DNA of 64,000 bases from G963662905 sp963676725 (GCA_963676725.1 OY781463.1:806001-870000); one strand, 5' to 3'; shown: positions 27,043 through 34,254, counted from the stretch's first letter. The notes: generated from the letters alone by a model not told the origin. Numbers and translations are program-made.

Positions 27043-28170
27043 ATGAAAATTAATAAACTCATAGCTAACATTATATCAGTTGATCAACAATTGAAGTTGA
27101 ATGCTGCGCAGGCAGTAAACCAAGCTTTGACCATTCGTAATTGGTGTATCGGTTATTATATTGTTGAATATGAACAAAAGGGAGAAGATAGAGCAGAATA
27201 TGGTATTGGATTAATCAAAAATATTGCAGAACGTTTAAATACAAAAGGTTTATCGCAAAGGAATTTAAGCTTATTTAGAAAATTTTTCTTAGTCTATCCA
27301 CAAATTTTGCAGTCGCTCACTGCATTTTCTAACAATTCACAATTATCAATTTTGCAGTCGATGACTGCAAAATTACAAAGTGCTAAAAATGAGCCATATA
27401 AAATTGGTCAGCCAACAACTGACCAATCTGATAACAATGAAATATCCTATCTGCAGAAACTTATCGCTAACTGTTCGTTTACTCATTTTGTAGAACTTAT
27501 AAAAATAGAGGAAAACACAAAAAGACAGTTTTACGAATTACTAATACTAAAAACAACACCATCGGTAAAAGAACTAAAGAGACAGATATCTTCTTTAGCT
27601 TATGAAAGGGTTGGACTTTCAGGGGAAAGTAAAATTGCCATAGAAGAACTCCAAAAGAAAGTTGCACCAAGCAAACCAATAGACATTGTCAAATCGCATT
27701 ATTTTCTTGAATTTTTAGATATTCATAATCCTAAATTTATTGAAGAAACTGATTTAGAAAATGCCTTATTAAATAATCTGCAAGATTTTATTCTTGAGCT
27801 AGGTAATGGTTTTTGTTTTGAGGCTAGACAAAAACGAATTTTAATAGGTCAAAAATACTATTTTATCGATTTAGTGTTTTATCATAGAATATTGAAATGC
27901 CATGTGCTAATTGAACTTAAAGTTGCCGATTTTGAACACGTTAATGCAGGTCAACTTAATACTTACATAAACTATTACAAAAAACATTTTCAAGAAAATG
28001 GAGACAACCCTCCAATTGGAATATTATTAGTAACAGATAAAGACAAAGCTCTTGTAGAGTATGCAACAGCAGGGATGGACGAAAATTTGTTTGTTAGTAA
28101 GTATATGTTACAACTTCCGAATAAAAGATCGCTGGAACACTTTATTAAAGAAGAATTGAGAAAGATGTAA
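27043..28170 (+). CDS. YhcG/DUF1016-type PDDEXK nuclease domain protein
   Basis: The 375-residue protein has an N-terminal DUF1016 helical domain (NWCIGYYIVEYEQ, RAEYG, LSQRNLSLFRKFFLVYPQI). A C-terminal PDDEXK core has FIDLVFYHRILKCHVLIELK, giving the D...E-x-K triad, followed by AGQLNTYINYY. The family consists of predicted nucleases often found near restriction-modification and other defence genes; the substrate is unknown. Its stop at 28170 directly abuts the remnant of another R-M gene, so it may have replaced the 5' part of that gene. It probably shares a transcript with the R-M-related gene 17 bp upstream. Confidence 0.88.
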   Translation: MKINKLIANIISVDQQLKLNAAQAVNQALTIRNWCIGYYIVEYEQKGEDRAEYGIGLIKNIAERLNTKGLSQRNLSLFRKFFLVYPQILQSLTAFSNNSQLSILQSMTAKLQSAKNEPYKIGQPTTDQSDNNEISYLQKLIANCSFTHFVELIKIEENTKRQFYELLILKTTPSVKELKRQISSLAYERVGLSGESKIAIEELQKKVAPSKPIDIVKSHYFLEFLDIHNPKFIEETDLENALLNNLQDFILELGNGFCFEARQKRILIGQKYYFIDLVFYHRILKCHVLIELKVADFEHVNAGQLNTYINYYKKHFQENGDNPPIGILLVTDKDKALVEYATAGMDENLFVSKYMLQLPNKRSLEHFIKEELRKM

Positions 28171-28901
28171 AAGACATTGAAAGATATAGATTTATTTCTA
28201 ATCCTAAAATTCTAAAACCTAATGAAATTATTGAGGTGTTCAAATAAATACTTAACCTAATCGGTTGTTATATTGATAATTAGATTTCTCCCGCAGGATC
28301 TTCACTTCGTTTTGATCCCTTGGTCGAAAAGACAGGATTCGTTAGGGAGCAGACAAAAGTGGCGCGCGGACACAATAACTTTAAAATATATATGTCCGCG
28401 CGCCACTTTTGTCTATCTATATTTCACCATCTTGTCTTTTCGACTGAGGTCATTTTTCTTAGTTACAGTGTTTTATATTCTTTTTGATATAGAACACTCG
28501 TTAAATTACAAACATATGATGACCGAGGGAGAAATCTAAAACAACATTCATTGAAATATACTGAATTTCATTGCTTAGCCTAAGTACTCAATTGAACACC
28601 TAATGAAATTAATACAGAAACTTATATTGATACTGCTGTATTTGATGCAGAGGCACAAGCCATCAATTATGTATTATTCTTGAACTCAAAATTTGCAAGA
28701 TTTCGTTTACGACAATCAATAACCTCGGTGAATGTCACGAAAGATTGTTTTTCCTTCGTCCTGCTCCAAGACTTCACCGAAAACTCTGACATTGATTGGT
28801 CGCAGTCCATACCGGAAATAGACAAACAACTCTATGCAAAATACAAGCTAAGTAAGGAAGAGGTTGATTTTATAGAAAGTATGATAAAACCGATGGGATA
28901 A
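28171..28901 (+). pseudogene. 3' remnant of an R-M gene, split by a MITE-like element
   Basis: Codons from 28171 read KDIERYRFISNPKILKPNEI until the element at about 28231. From 28599 the same reading frame resumes as PNEINTETYIDTAVFDAEAQ, then LLQDFTENSDIDWSQ, IDKQLYAKYKLSKEE and FIESMIKPMG to the stop at 28901. This C-terminus is typical of large Bacteroidota type II (Eco57I-like) restriction or methylase proteins. Removing the element and one copy of its 14-bp duplication restores a continuous frame. The 5' part is missing, because the YhcG gene ends exactly where the remnant starts. It is not expected to be functional. Confidence 0.75.
28231..28599. mobile_element. MITE-like palindromic element with 14-bp flanking duplication
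   Basis: The element is about 369 bp and codes for nothing plausible. Its ends are degenerate inverted repeats (GGTGTTCAAATAAATACTTA at the left, TAAGTACTCAATTGAACACC at the right). The sequence ACCTAATGAAATTA occurs at both 28217-28230 and 28598-28611. Internal inverted arms include TAGATTTCTCCC at 28281 against GGGAGAAATCTA at 28527, GTCGAAAAGACAGGAT at 28323 against ATCTTGTCTTTTCGAC at 28429, and a perfect 22-bp GC-rich central stem at 28351-28372 and 28393-28414. A half copy lies at 24093-24287. A family transposase is not in the window. Confidence 0.75.
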
Positions 28902-28994
28902 AAGGAATAGCACACGCTAAAGCCATACACATTTGCAATTACTCACGGAGTATTTAATTTCATAGGTGTTCGTGATTGTTTCACATTTCGCACA

Positions 28995-29079
28995 AGCCTT
29001 GCTCCAATTCAGCAAAACGGCCATTGTCGGAAATACTGTCTTTTTCCGACAGCGTTTGACGGGTTTTGCTGCAAGGCAA
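28995..29079. repeat. Imperfect palindrome after the R-M remnant, attC-like
   Basis: The left arm carries GCCTTGC, AGCAAAAC and TGTCGGAAA; the right arm carries TTTCCGACA, GTTTTGCT and GCAAGGC. The three blocks pair in order with bulges between them, giving a long bulged hairpin. It resembles the right-end motif TTTTGC-GCAAGGC found before copy C. No clear R'/R'' core sequence was found. Confidence 0.55.
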
Positions 29080-29183
29080 AAATAATTATAGACATAGAAC
29101 CCCACTATGGAGTTGTTTTATTCTGTAAATGAACATTTTGCAATAAAAAATGTTATTGGGATTGGTTTTTTTTTTGCGCAAAA

Positions 29184-29308
29184 AACAATAATGATAATGA
29201 ACCATCAAACCAAATAAGCTGTTTCGTTGATGGAAAGTGTGGTGTAAAAGCTGCGCTCTGAGCAAAGTTGGTGTATTAGGGATTGAGGATGGCTTAATAC
29301 AGTAGTAT
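29184..29308 (+). repeat. Dispersed island repeat, copy B (divergent)
   Basis: It shares ACAATAATGA, CATCAAACC, AATAAGCTGTTTCGTTGATGG, AAGTGTG and the terminal AATACAGTAGT with copies A, C and D. The promoter-bearing left third is missing. It precedes the lipocalin-like gene. Confidence 0.75.
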
Positions 29309-29368
29309 TTAGTGTTCAATCTGAAAATTAGAATCAAGTAATTATATTAGCAATAAAAATGAAATACT

Positions 29369-29830
29369 ATGAATGCTAAAAATTTTAAAATCTCAATTTT
29401 GGTTTTTATATTAAGCCTATTTACTATGATATCTTGCAATAAAGATGATGACAACCCGAGTGACAATACTCAAACAACAGTGCAAAGTAATGTTCAAACT
29501 GGAACTTGGCGAATAACTAAATTTATAGACTCGGGAACAGACGAAACAAACGATTTCTCAGGTTTCAACTTTACTTTTGATGAATCCGGCGTTTTGAATG
29601 CAAACAATGGGACTAATAACTATGTTGGAACTTGGAGTATAACCGATAGCAACAGTAATGATGATAGTCAAGATGATTTAGACTTTAACATTAATTTCAA
29701 TCTAACTAATGATTTTGAAGATTTAAATGATGATTGGGATATTGTCTCGCAATCGTCCACAAAAATTGAACTTATAGACGTTAGTGGTGGAAATGGTGGA
29801 ACGGACTATCTAACATTCGAGAAGAATTAA
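29369..29830 (+). CDS. Lipocalin-like lipoprotein
   Basis: The 153-residue protein has a lipoprotein signal (hydrophobic stretch ending MISC, lipobox Cys at about residue 23) and an acidic linker. GTWRITKFIDSG and YVGTWSITD strands, DLDFNINF and a final DYLTFEK follow, the pattern of the lipocalin-like families common in Bacteroidota cassettes. It is likely anchored in the outer membrane or periplasm; the ligand is unknown. It sits alone between repeats B and C, so it looks like a single-gene cassette. Unlike the next three units, I found no clear complementarity between its start and end sequences. Confidence 0.8.
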   Translation: MNAKNFKISILVFILSLFTMISCNKDDDNPSDNTQTTVQSNVQTGTWRITKFIDSGTDETNDFSGFNFTFDESGVLNANNGTNNYVGTWSITDSNSNDDSQDDLDFNINFNLTNDFEDLNDDWDIVSQSSTKIELIDVSGGNGGTDYLTFEKN

Positions 29831-29870
29831 AGGTAGCGCATGACAATGTTTATGAATCGTTAGCGATCGC

Positions 29871-29929
29871 ACCACCATCCTCGCCCCAGCGAGATATAGC
29901 GGAAAGCACAGAGGCTTTTGCCGCAAGGC
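29871..29929. repeat. Short dispersed repeat (CACCATCCTC...GCAAGG), copy 1
   Basis: CACCATCCTCGCCCC, AGATATAGC and a TTTTGCCGCAAGG hairpin recur at about 30896-30957 and, more degenerately, at 32587-32650. It lies directly before repeat copy C. Confidence 0.7.
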
Positions 29930-29931
29930 TC

Positions 29932-30099
29932 AAAAAAATATTAGTGATTCACATTATATTATTTATATTTGTGAGACAAAAACAATAATAAACCCTCAAA
30001 CCCAATAAGCTGTTTTGTTGATGGAAAGTGTGTTATAGGAACTCCTGTTTCGTATAAAGCGGCTTTATTGGTAATAAGGGTGTCTTATACACAGTAGTT
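29932..30099 (+). repeat. Dispersed island repeat, copy C
   Basis: About 168 bp, close to copies A and D, ending in TTATACACAGTAGTT. It includes TATATTTG at 29964-29971, a candidate -7 element facing the ParDE genes. The last two bases overlap the start of the ParDE unit (GTTGCCAATAACAC at 30097). Confidence 0.85.
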
Positions 30100-30141
30100 G
30101 CCAATAACACAAAAAAAATGGACATTGGTGTATAAATGGTG

Positions 30142-30149
30142 TATATTTG
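30142..30149 (+). promoter_or_regulatory. Likely -7 element for the ParDE operon
   Basis: TATATTTG fits TAnnTTTG and lies 22 bp before the ParD start. No TTG is at the ideal 19-bp distance, so the call rests on the -7 box and position. Confidence 0.5.
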
Positions 30150-30171
30150 CATCAATTAAAATGTAGAAGTT

Positions 30172-30411
30172 ATGCCCAGACAAAGTATATCATTTTCAAA
30201 ACTAAATGACGAGTGGTTAAAATCCCAAATAGATAGTGAAGAATATTCAAGCAAAAGCGAACTTGTTAACGATTTAGTAAGACAAGCAAGAAAGCAACAA
30301 GCAAAAGTTGATTGGATTAAGTTGAAGCTCGAAAAGTCTGAAGAAAGTGGATTTACAAATGACACAAAGGAACAGATTTTAGCTCAATCAAAGTCAATGC
30401 TCGATGGCTAA
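30172..30411 (+). CDS. ParD-type antitoxin
   Basis: The 79-residue protein has the layout of ParD/CopG antitoxins. An N-terminal beta strand (RQSISFSKLNDEWL) and a ribbon-helix-helix core with SEEYSSKSELVNDLVRQARKQ bind operator DNA. A C-terminal tail neutralises the toxin. Its stop overlaps the start of the ParE gene by 8 bp, so the two are translationally coupled. The antitoxin-toxin complex normally represses its own promoter. It lies inside a unit bounded by inverted repeats, typical of addiction modules that stabilise cassette arrays. Confidence 0.88.
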   Translation: MPRQSISFSKLNDEWLKSQIDSEEYSSKSELVNDLVRQARKQQAKVDWIKLKLEKSEESGFTNDTKEQILAQSKSMLDG

Positions 30412-30694
30412 ATATAGACTATCTAAGGAGGCAAAGAGAGACTTGATTCGTATTCATCATTTTGGAGTTGAAAGGTTCGGAATGAATCAAGCAGACAAAT
30501 ACTTCAACGATTTTTTCGACGATTTTGACCTAATAGCACAGAGACCATATTCATTTGAATCTGTTGATTATATAAAGGAAGGATATCGCCGGTATGTATG
30601 CGGTTCAGACAGTATATATTATCGGATAACGGACGATTTTGTTGAAATTATGGCAATTGTTGGAATGCAAGATTTGAAAAATATATTTAATTGA
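30404..30694 (+). CDS. ParE-type toxin (RelE/ParE superfamily)
   Basis: The 96-residue protein begins AKYRLSKEAKRDLIRIHHFG, continues with a helical segment containing ERFGMNQADKY, then RPYSFES, GYRRYVCGSDSIYYRI and a terminal VEIMAIVGMQD. This is the standard ParE order; characterised members poison DNA gyrase. It overlaps the antitoxin by 8 bp. Both genes are present and unbroken, so the module is probably active. Confidence 0.92.
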   Translation: MAKYRLSKEAKRDLIRIHHFGVERFGMNQADKYFNDFFDDFDLIAQRPYSFESVDYIKEGYRRYVCGSDSIYYRITDDFVEIMAIVGMQDLKNIFN

Positions 30695-30705
30695 ATAACA
30701 ACAAA

Positions 30706-30886
30706 GTATTATTGGCAATAATGCATATACGCAATAGCGGTTTCTGAGGTGTTCGGGGGTTGGTAGTTCTACCGGGCACCGCTAAATCTACCGATTTGAT
30801 TATATTGAAAAAGGCGTAGTTTTGTCTCGATAATAAACTGACAGGAAACCGCTTTCGTACCTTCTATTGCGCATATGCCCACATTA
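30706..30886. repeat. Post-ParDE inverted repeat, attC-like
   Basis: GTATTATTGGCAATAA at 30706-30721 is complementary to the start of the unit (TTGCCAATAACAC at 30098-30110, one mismatch). An imperfect hairpin follows: ATAATGCATATACGCAATAG then GCGGTTTC on the left, GAAACCGC then CTATTGCGCATATGCCCACATTA on the right (to 30884). The sequence up to the next unit start at 31194 is about 490 bp, long for an attC site. Confidence 0.55.
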
Positions 30887-30895
30887 GGAATCCCA

Positions 30896-30957
30896 ACACC
30901 ATCCTCGCCCCCAGCAAAATATAGCCAAAAGCCCAGCGACTTTTGCTGCAATGCCCA
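30896..30957. repeat. Short dispersed repeat (CACCATCCTC...), copy 2
   Basis: CACCATCCTCGCCCCCAGC, ATATAGCCAAAAGCCC and TTTTGCTGCAATG match the repeat at 29871 and the degenerate copy near 32587. Confidence 0.7.
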
Positions 30958-31029
30958 AAATGCAGTTTAGTCATAGGATCCCGTCCGTGGACTGTTTTAA
31001 GCTGTATATGAACCCTTTTGCTTTGAAAT

Positions 31030-31196
31030 AATAATTGCGATTCACATTATATTATTTATATTTGTGGGACAAGAAACAATAAAATGAGACACCATAAAGA
31101 TATCGTAAGCTGTTTTGTTTGGGGGTCTGTTATTTGAAATCATGCTTTGTATAAAGCTGGTGTATTGGCAATAGGGGTGTCTTATACACAGTAGTT
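31030..31196 (+). repeat. Dispersed island repeat, copy D, with consensus promoter
   Basis: The copy has the same right end as copy C (TGTCTTATACACAGTAGTT). It contains TTG at 31035-31037, a 19-bp spacer and TATATTTG at 31057-31064, a perfect Bacteroidota promoter facing the gene at 31218. Confidence 0.85.
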
Positions 31197-31217
31197 AGGT
31201 GGCATTTTAAAGAAAAC

Positions 31218-31676
31218 ATGAAAAGAATCATTTTCACCATATTAATTCTTGGACTTAGTTCAATTATAAGTTTTGGACAAGAGGAAAAACAAGAAATAAT
31301 TGATTCAATTTTTATCCATTCCGACTCGCCTTCAGAGTTTAGAATTAAAATGATAAAAGATTGTGAAAAATCAAAAATCATAGCAAAACAGGACATTGAA
31401 AAACAAGAAATTAAAATATTGATTGTAGGAGGAATTGCTCCTACTATTTTTACCACAGACAAAAATTTTGAGGAAAAATATCAAATAACATATTCTGACT
31501 TTGGAGATTTACCTGCAAAGGACGAATGCATGTATAATTATAATGCGATAGTATTTGATTACTTAACTGAAAAATATGGTAATAGTTGGAAAAGAGAAAT
31601 CAGAAAAGACGTTTACGGACTAAAAAAATGGAAAAAGAATAAAAAGAAAAAAACGCCACATAACAGCAAATCATAG
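31218..31676 (+). CDS. Small exported hypothetical protein (FEEKY...YG.SWKRE type)
   Basis: The 152-residue protein has an N-terminal signal peptide (FTILILGLSSIISFGQ) and no lipobox. The body has ILIVGGIAPTIFTTD, FEEKYQITYSDFGD, CMYNYNAIVFDYL and YGNSWKREIRKDVYGLKKWK. This looks like a small uncharacterised protein type I associate with Bacteroidota cassettes; I do not know its function. The gene is bounded by GTTAGGTGGCATTTT (31194) and AAAACGCCACATAAC (31650), which are complementary at 13 of 15 positions. It is A+T rich and ends in a Lys-rich tail. Confidence 0.75.
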   Translation: MKRIIFTILILGLSSIISFGQEEKQEIIDSIFIHSDSPSEFRIKMIKDCEKSKIIAKQDIEKQEIKILIVGGIAPTIFTTDKNFEEKYQITYSDFGDLPAKDECMYNYNAIVFDYLTEKYGNSWKREIRKDVYGLKKWKKNKKKKTPHNSKS

Positions 31677-31788
31677 CCCATAGCCGCATTAGTGCTATTA
31701 AGACAAATGAGTAGAAACATAAACATACGAGTAATAAATAAACATAATGCAAGTGAACGGCTACGGGCCATATTTGCACACGTTGTAG
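31659..31788. repeat. attC-like recombination site 1
   Basis: This is a 130-bp imperfect palindrome. The left end is CATAAC (R''-like); the inner left arm at 31666-31686 (GCAAATCATAGCCCATAGCCG) pairs with the inner right arm at 31758-31777; the right end is GTTGTAG at 31782-31788 (R'-like, imperfect fit to GTTRRRY). Size, bulged symmetry and position directly between two genes fit an integron attC. The core sequences deviate from the standard consensus, so other element types remain possible. Confidence 0.6.
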
Positions 31789-31800
31789 CCTATATAAAAA

Positions 31801-32439
31801 ATGAACGCGATCATTAAAATATTATTAGTCATTTTTATTCTTACAAGTTGCCAATCTCGACAGACTGACAATAAAAGTAAGGATTTGACAAAGATTGAGT
31901 TAAATCAAAACTTGATTGATGAATTCTTTAGTGATGAACGGCTAAGATCTGACAATCCAGATTTTGAATATTATCGTGTTAAAGAATTCGCAATAGACCT
32001 AAATGACAATCAGATAAAAGACTCGATAATTCTCAACCAGATTAGAGGATTTGAAAATGATCCGGGTGTTTTTCATCAAATTCAAATTAAACTTGACAAC
32101 GGCTCAATTCTGACGCAAACCAATTTTGACGGTTGGGTTAAATTTGACGATAATTACCTAGTTCCAGAATCAGTTAAAAAACAAAATCAAATTTCGACAG
32201 ACTTATTGTTATTGACAGAATTCAACAAAACAAAAATACTAGGATTATTTAGCTGGGTATATGCAAGTGATAATGGGTTATTGACATTTATTGAGTTTAG
32301 TGCAGACAGACCGAGAATAATGTTCAATACAAAAATGGATTTAATTGAGATTGATTCATCAAAAATCATCACTCAGCAATTTGACGACAAATATGAAATA
32401 AAGCTGATAAACAGTAAATTGACAATGGAAAAAATATAA
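31801..32439 (+). CDS. Hypothetical lipoprotein
   Basis: The 212-residue protein has a short lipoprotein signal (ILLVIFILTSC, lipobox Cys at residue 17). Its body is rich in acidic and amide residues with no domain I recognise; segments such as FAIDLNDNQIKDSIIL and FHQIQIKLDNGS suggest a beta-rich fold. The ATG lies 18 bp after the end of attC-like site 1 and the stop is 7 bp before site 2, the tight packing seen in integron cassettes. The first bases (GTTGTAGCCTATAT) are complementary to ATACAGTCTATAAC after the stop at 11 of 14 positions. Confidence 0.75.
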   Translation: MNAIIKILLVIFILTSCQSRQTDNKSKDLTKIELNQNLIDEFFSDERLRSDNPDFEYYRVKEFAIDLNDNQIKDSIILNQIRGFENDPGVFHQIQIKLDNGSILTQTNFDGWVKFDDNYLVPESVKKQNQISTDLLLLTEFNKTKILGLFSWVYASDNGLLTFIEFSADRPRIMFNTKMDLIEIDSSKIITQQFDDKYEIKLINSKLTMEKI

Positions 32440-32445
32440 ATACAG

Positions 32446-32576
32446 TCTATAACAATGTGTAAATTTAAAAGCGGTCGCAGTGGTATGCTGGCAACGGTTT
32501 TCCGCTCATTCTCTCATCCGTATGCGGACAGAGAATCACACGCAACTCCGCTTCAAAACTTACACCAACGTTATAG
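32446..32576. repeat. attC-like recombination site 2
   Basis: This is a 131-bp imperfect palindrome. The arm at 32446-32474 (TCTATAAC...AAAAGCGG) pairs with 32548-32576 (CCGCTTCAAAAC...GTTATAG) with few mismatches. An inner hairpin ATTCTCT/AGAGAAT lies between. The R'-like end is GTTATAG at 32570. It nearly equals site 1 in length. Confidence 0.65.
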
Positions 32577-32586
32577 TGAATAACCT

Positions 32587-32650
32587 CACCATCCTCAATC
32601 CAGAGAGATATAGCCAAAAGCCCGATGCCCTTATCGGCAACGCCTAAAAG
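32587..32650. repeat. Short dispersed repeat (CACCATCCTC...), copy 3, degenerate
   Basis: CACCATCCTCAATCC, AGATATAGCCAAAAGCCC and TATCGGCAACGCC correspond to copies 1 and 2. It marks the right edge of the island, just before the convergent outer-membrane protein gene. Confidence 0.6.
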
Positions 32651-32669
32651 AATTTGTGAATTATTCAGC

Positions 32670-33611
32670 CTAAAAATAGAATTTCAATAATAATTGGATC
32701 CTGCTGATGCCCGGCTTCTGGTCAACACTTTTTATGTTTACTGAGTAGGCGCTGTACATCACTCCAAGCTCATATTCTGATGATCCTGTATAGCCCAAAC
32801 GTGCGGAAAATATTCCGGCGGTGGCATCTGATGTCATCACTACTTCAGGAGAGGACGATAGTGCATAGCCAAGCGTTAATCCCAAGGGGACATTTAGTTT
32901 TGGATTCATATCGGCATCAATACATGCGCCCCCTGTTAAATAAGTTGTTGTTTTGGCGCGATTAAATGATTCGCCATAAGATACATCTGCCTGAAATTGC
33001 AGCCCAAAAGTAGGGTTAATTGCGTAAGCTCCCTGCACACCCCCTCCGGCAATCATTGCGGGAATGTTTTTTGTGACACTGGGAAAAGGGTCGCCATCAA
33101 TAATCTCATTGATATACTCCTTTATATTAATGAAACTACCGTTGAGATTTTTAGCAAAGGCAACTCCCGAAATTTGTAAACGCTTTGATTGATAAAACCG
33201 TACCTTCCAGCCTATTGCCCCTCCACTTACTGTATTAACGCCATCGGCAAGGATCGTTGAAATATCAGACCCCAAACGCCCGGAAACACTAATGATCGTG
33301 TAGAGACTCAGCCATTCGGTGAATTTTTGTTCATAACTTACGTTTAGGTTCATAAACAATATTTGTCCGCTAAAACCATCAAGCACTTTATCGCCTATTT
33401 GTATATCGGGCATATCCATTGTTGAAGAAAGCCCGAAGCCTAATCTTGCATTGAGATTGGTGCGCACAAAAGAACTGCGGATGATCGTTGGTGTTGCAAA
33501 ATAATGCCCTGAAAGTTCCGGTTTGCGTGGTTTGATATTGCTTTGAAGCTCTTGAGAATAAGCTGCTGAAATAATGAATATGGATAGAAAAAGTATAATA
33601 AATTGTTTCAT
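32670..33611 (-). CDS. Exported outer-membrane beta-barrel-like protein
   Basis: The 313-residue protein has a signal peptide (FLSIFIISAAYSQ) followed by alternating hydrophobic strands and Gly/aromatic turns. It ends in LGYTGSSEYELGVMYSAYSV and a terminal QLLLKFYF with aromatic C-terminal residue, as outer-membrane barrels have. I do not recognise a specific family. It starts 7 bp after the stop of the next gene upstream on the same strand, so the two form an operon. Confidence 0.75.
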   Translation of the reverse strand: MKQFIILFLSIFIISAAYSQELQSNIKPRKPELSGHYFATPTIIRSSFVRTNLNARLGFGLSSTMDMPDIQIGDKVLDGFSGQILFMNLNVSYEQKFTEWLSLYTIISVSGRLGSDISTILADGVNTVSGGAIGWKVRFYQSKRLQISGVAFAKNLNGSFINIKEYINEIIDGDPFPSVTKNIPAMIAGGGVQGAYAINPTFGLQFQADVSYGESFNRAKTTTYLTGGACIDADMNPKLNVPLGLTLGYALSSSPEVVMTSDATAGIFSARLGYTGSSEYELGVMYSAYSVNIKSVDQKPGISRIQLLLKFYF

Positions 33612-33618
33612 GATGCTT

Positions 33619-34254
33619 CTAGTTTTTTGTTAATGGGATTTGAATGCCGGCCAATAAACGATATCCAGTGCTTTTTACACGGGGAATATAGTCTTTAACG
33701 CCTACTCGGTCTGTAACATTAATTAGGCCTTGGCCATATCGGGCTTCGAGCCATAAAACTGGGCGGCCAATGGGAATGCGAAAGCCAACACCAAAAATCA
33801 TGGAGACATCAATTTTTTGTGGATTTAGGTCAATATCTAACTCTTCTCCTTTACTTGAAATTTTACTGTCTGCATAAAATGCAGTTTCGATACCACCAAC
33901 AGCATAAAAGCGTTTGTTGTTAGTGGACGCCTTTAGTAAAAGTGGTAAAGCATAGTAATTTAACTTGATATCGATACTGTCTAACGGCTCTGTGAGACCG
34001 TCAATATCCCATTGTATTTTTGTTCCTTGCTGTAAATAGGATGGTTGAAAACTTAAGGATACCGTTTCGCTGAGTTTGAGATCCAATTGGATGCCGCCAG
34101 AAAATCCTATAATGCTTTTATAACTAGCGTTATCAGGAGCATCTCCTTTCAGGTTTATACTGGTTATGCCTCCAAAACCGCCGACAGACAGCTGCGCCAT
34201 ACCCTGAAATCCAAGCAAGAGGATAAGACAGAAAATAAGTAAATATTTATTCAT
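33619..34254 (-). CDS. Porin-family outer-membrane beta-barrel protein
   Basis: The product is 211 residues from the ATG at 34254, which opens a clean signal peptide (NKYLLIFCLILLLGFQGMAQ). The frame is open 51 codons further upstream, but that stretch lacks family character. The body (GGFGGITSINLKGD, LGL/IGFSGGIQLDL-type strands, FGVGFRIPIGRPVLWLEARY, GYRLLAGIQIPL) matches the OMP_b-brl_2 type of small Bacteroidota barrels. It is the first gene of a two-gene operon with the barrel protein downstream and is divergent from the large porin gene. Confidence 0.82.
   Translation of the reverse strand: MNKYLLIFCLILLLGFQGMAQLSVGGFGGITSINLKGDAPDNASYKSIIGFSGGIQLDLKLSETVSLSFQPSYLQQGTKIQWDIDGLTEPLDSIDIKLNYYALPLLLKASTNNKRFYAVGGIETAFYADSKISSKGEELDIDLNPQKIDVSMIFGVGFRIPIGRPVLWLEARYGQGLINVTDRVGVKDYIPRVKSTGYRLLAGIQIPLTKN

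Noticed and set aside
28273..28539. Plus-strand 88-codon frame
   Set aside because: It lies entirely within the MITE palindrome and reads both arms; no protein character.
28917..29337. Short minus-strand frames
   Set aside because: They fall in palindrome and repeat copy B and have no recognisable features.
25650..32660. CRISPR array or phage remnant as explanation of the repeats
   Set aside because: The repeats are long, irregularly spaced and separated by genes; there are no spacers, cas genes or phage structural genes.
25650..32660. Complete integron with integrase
   Set aside because: No IntI-like gene or attI is visible in the window, so only a CALIN-like cluster can be proposed.
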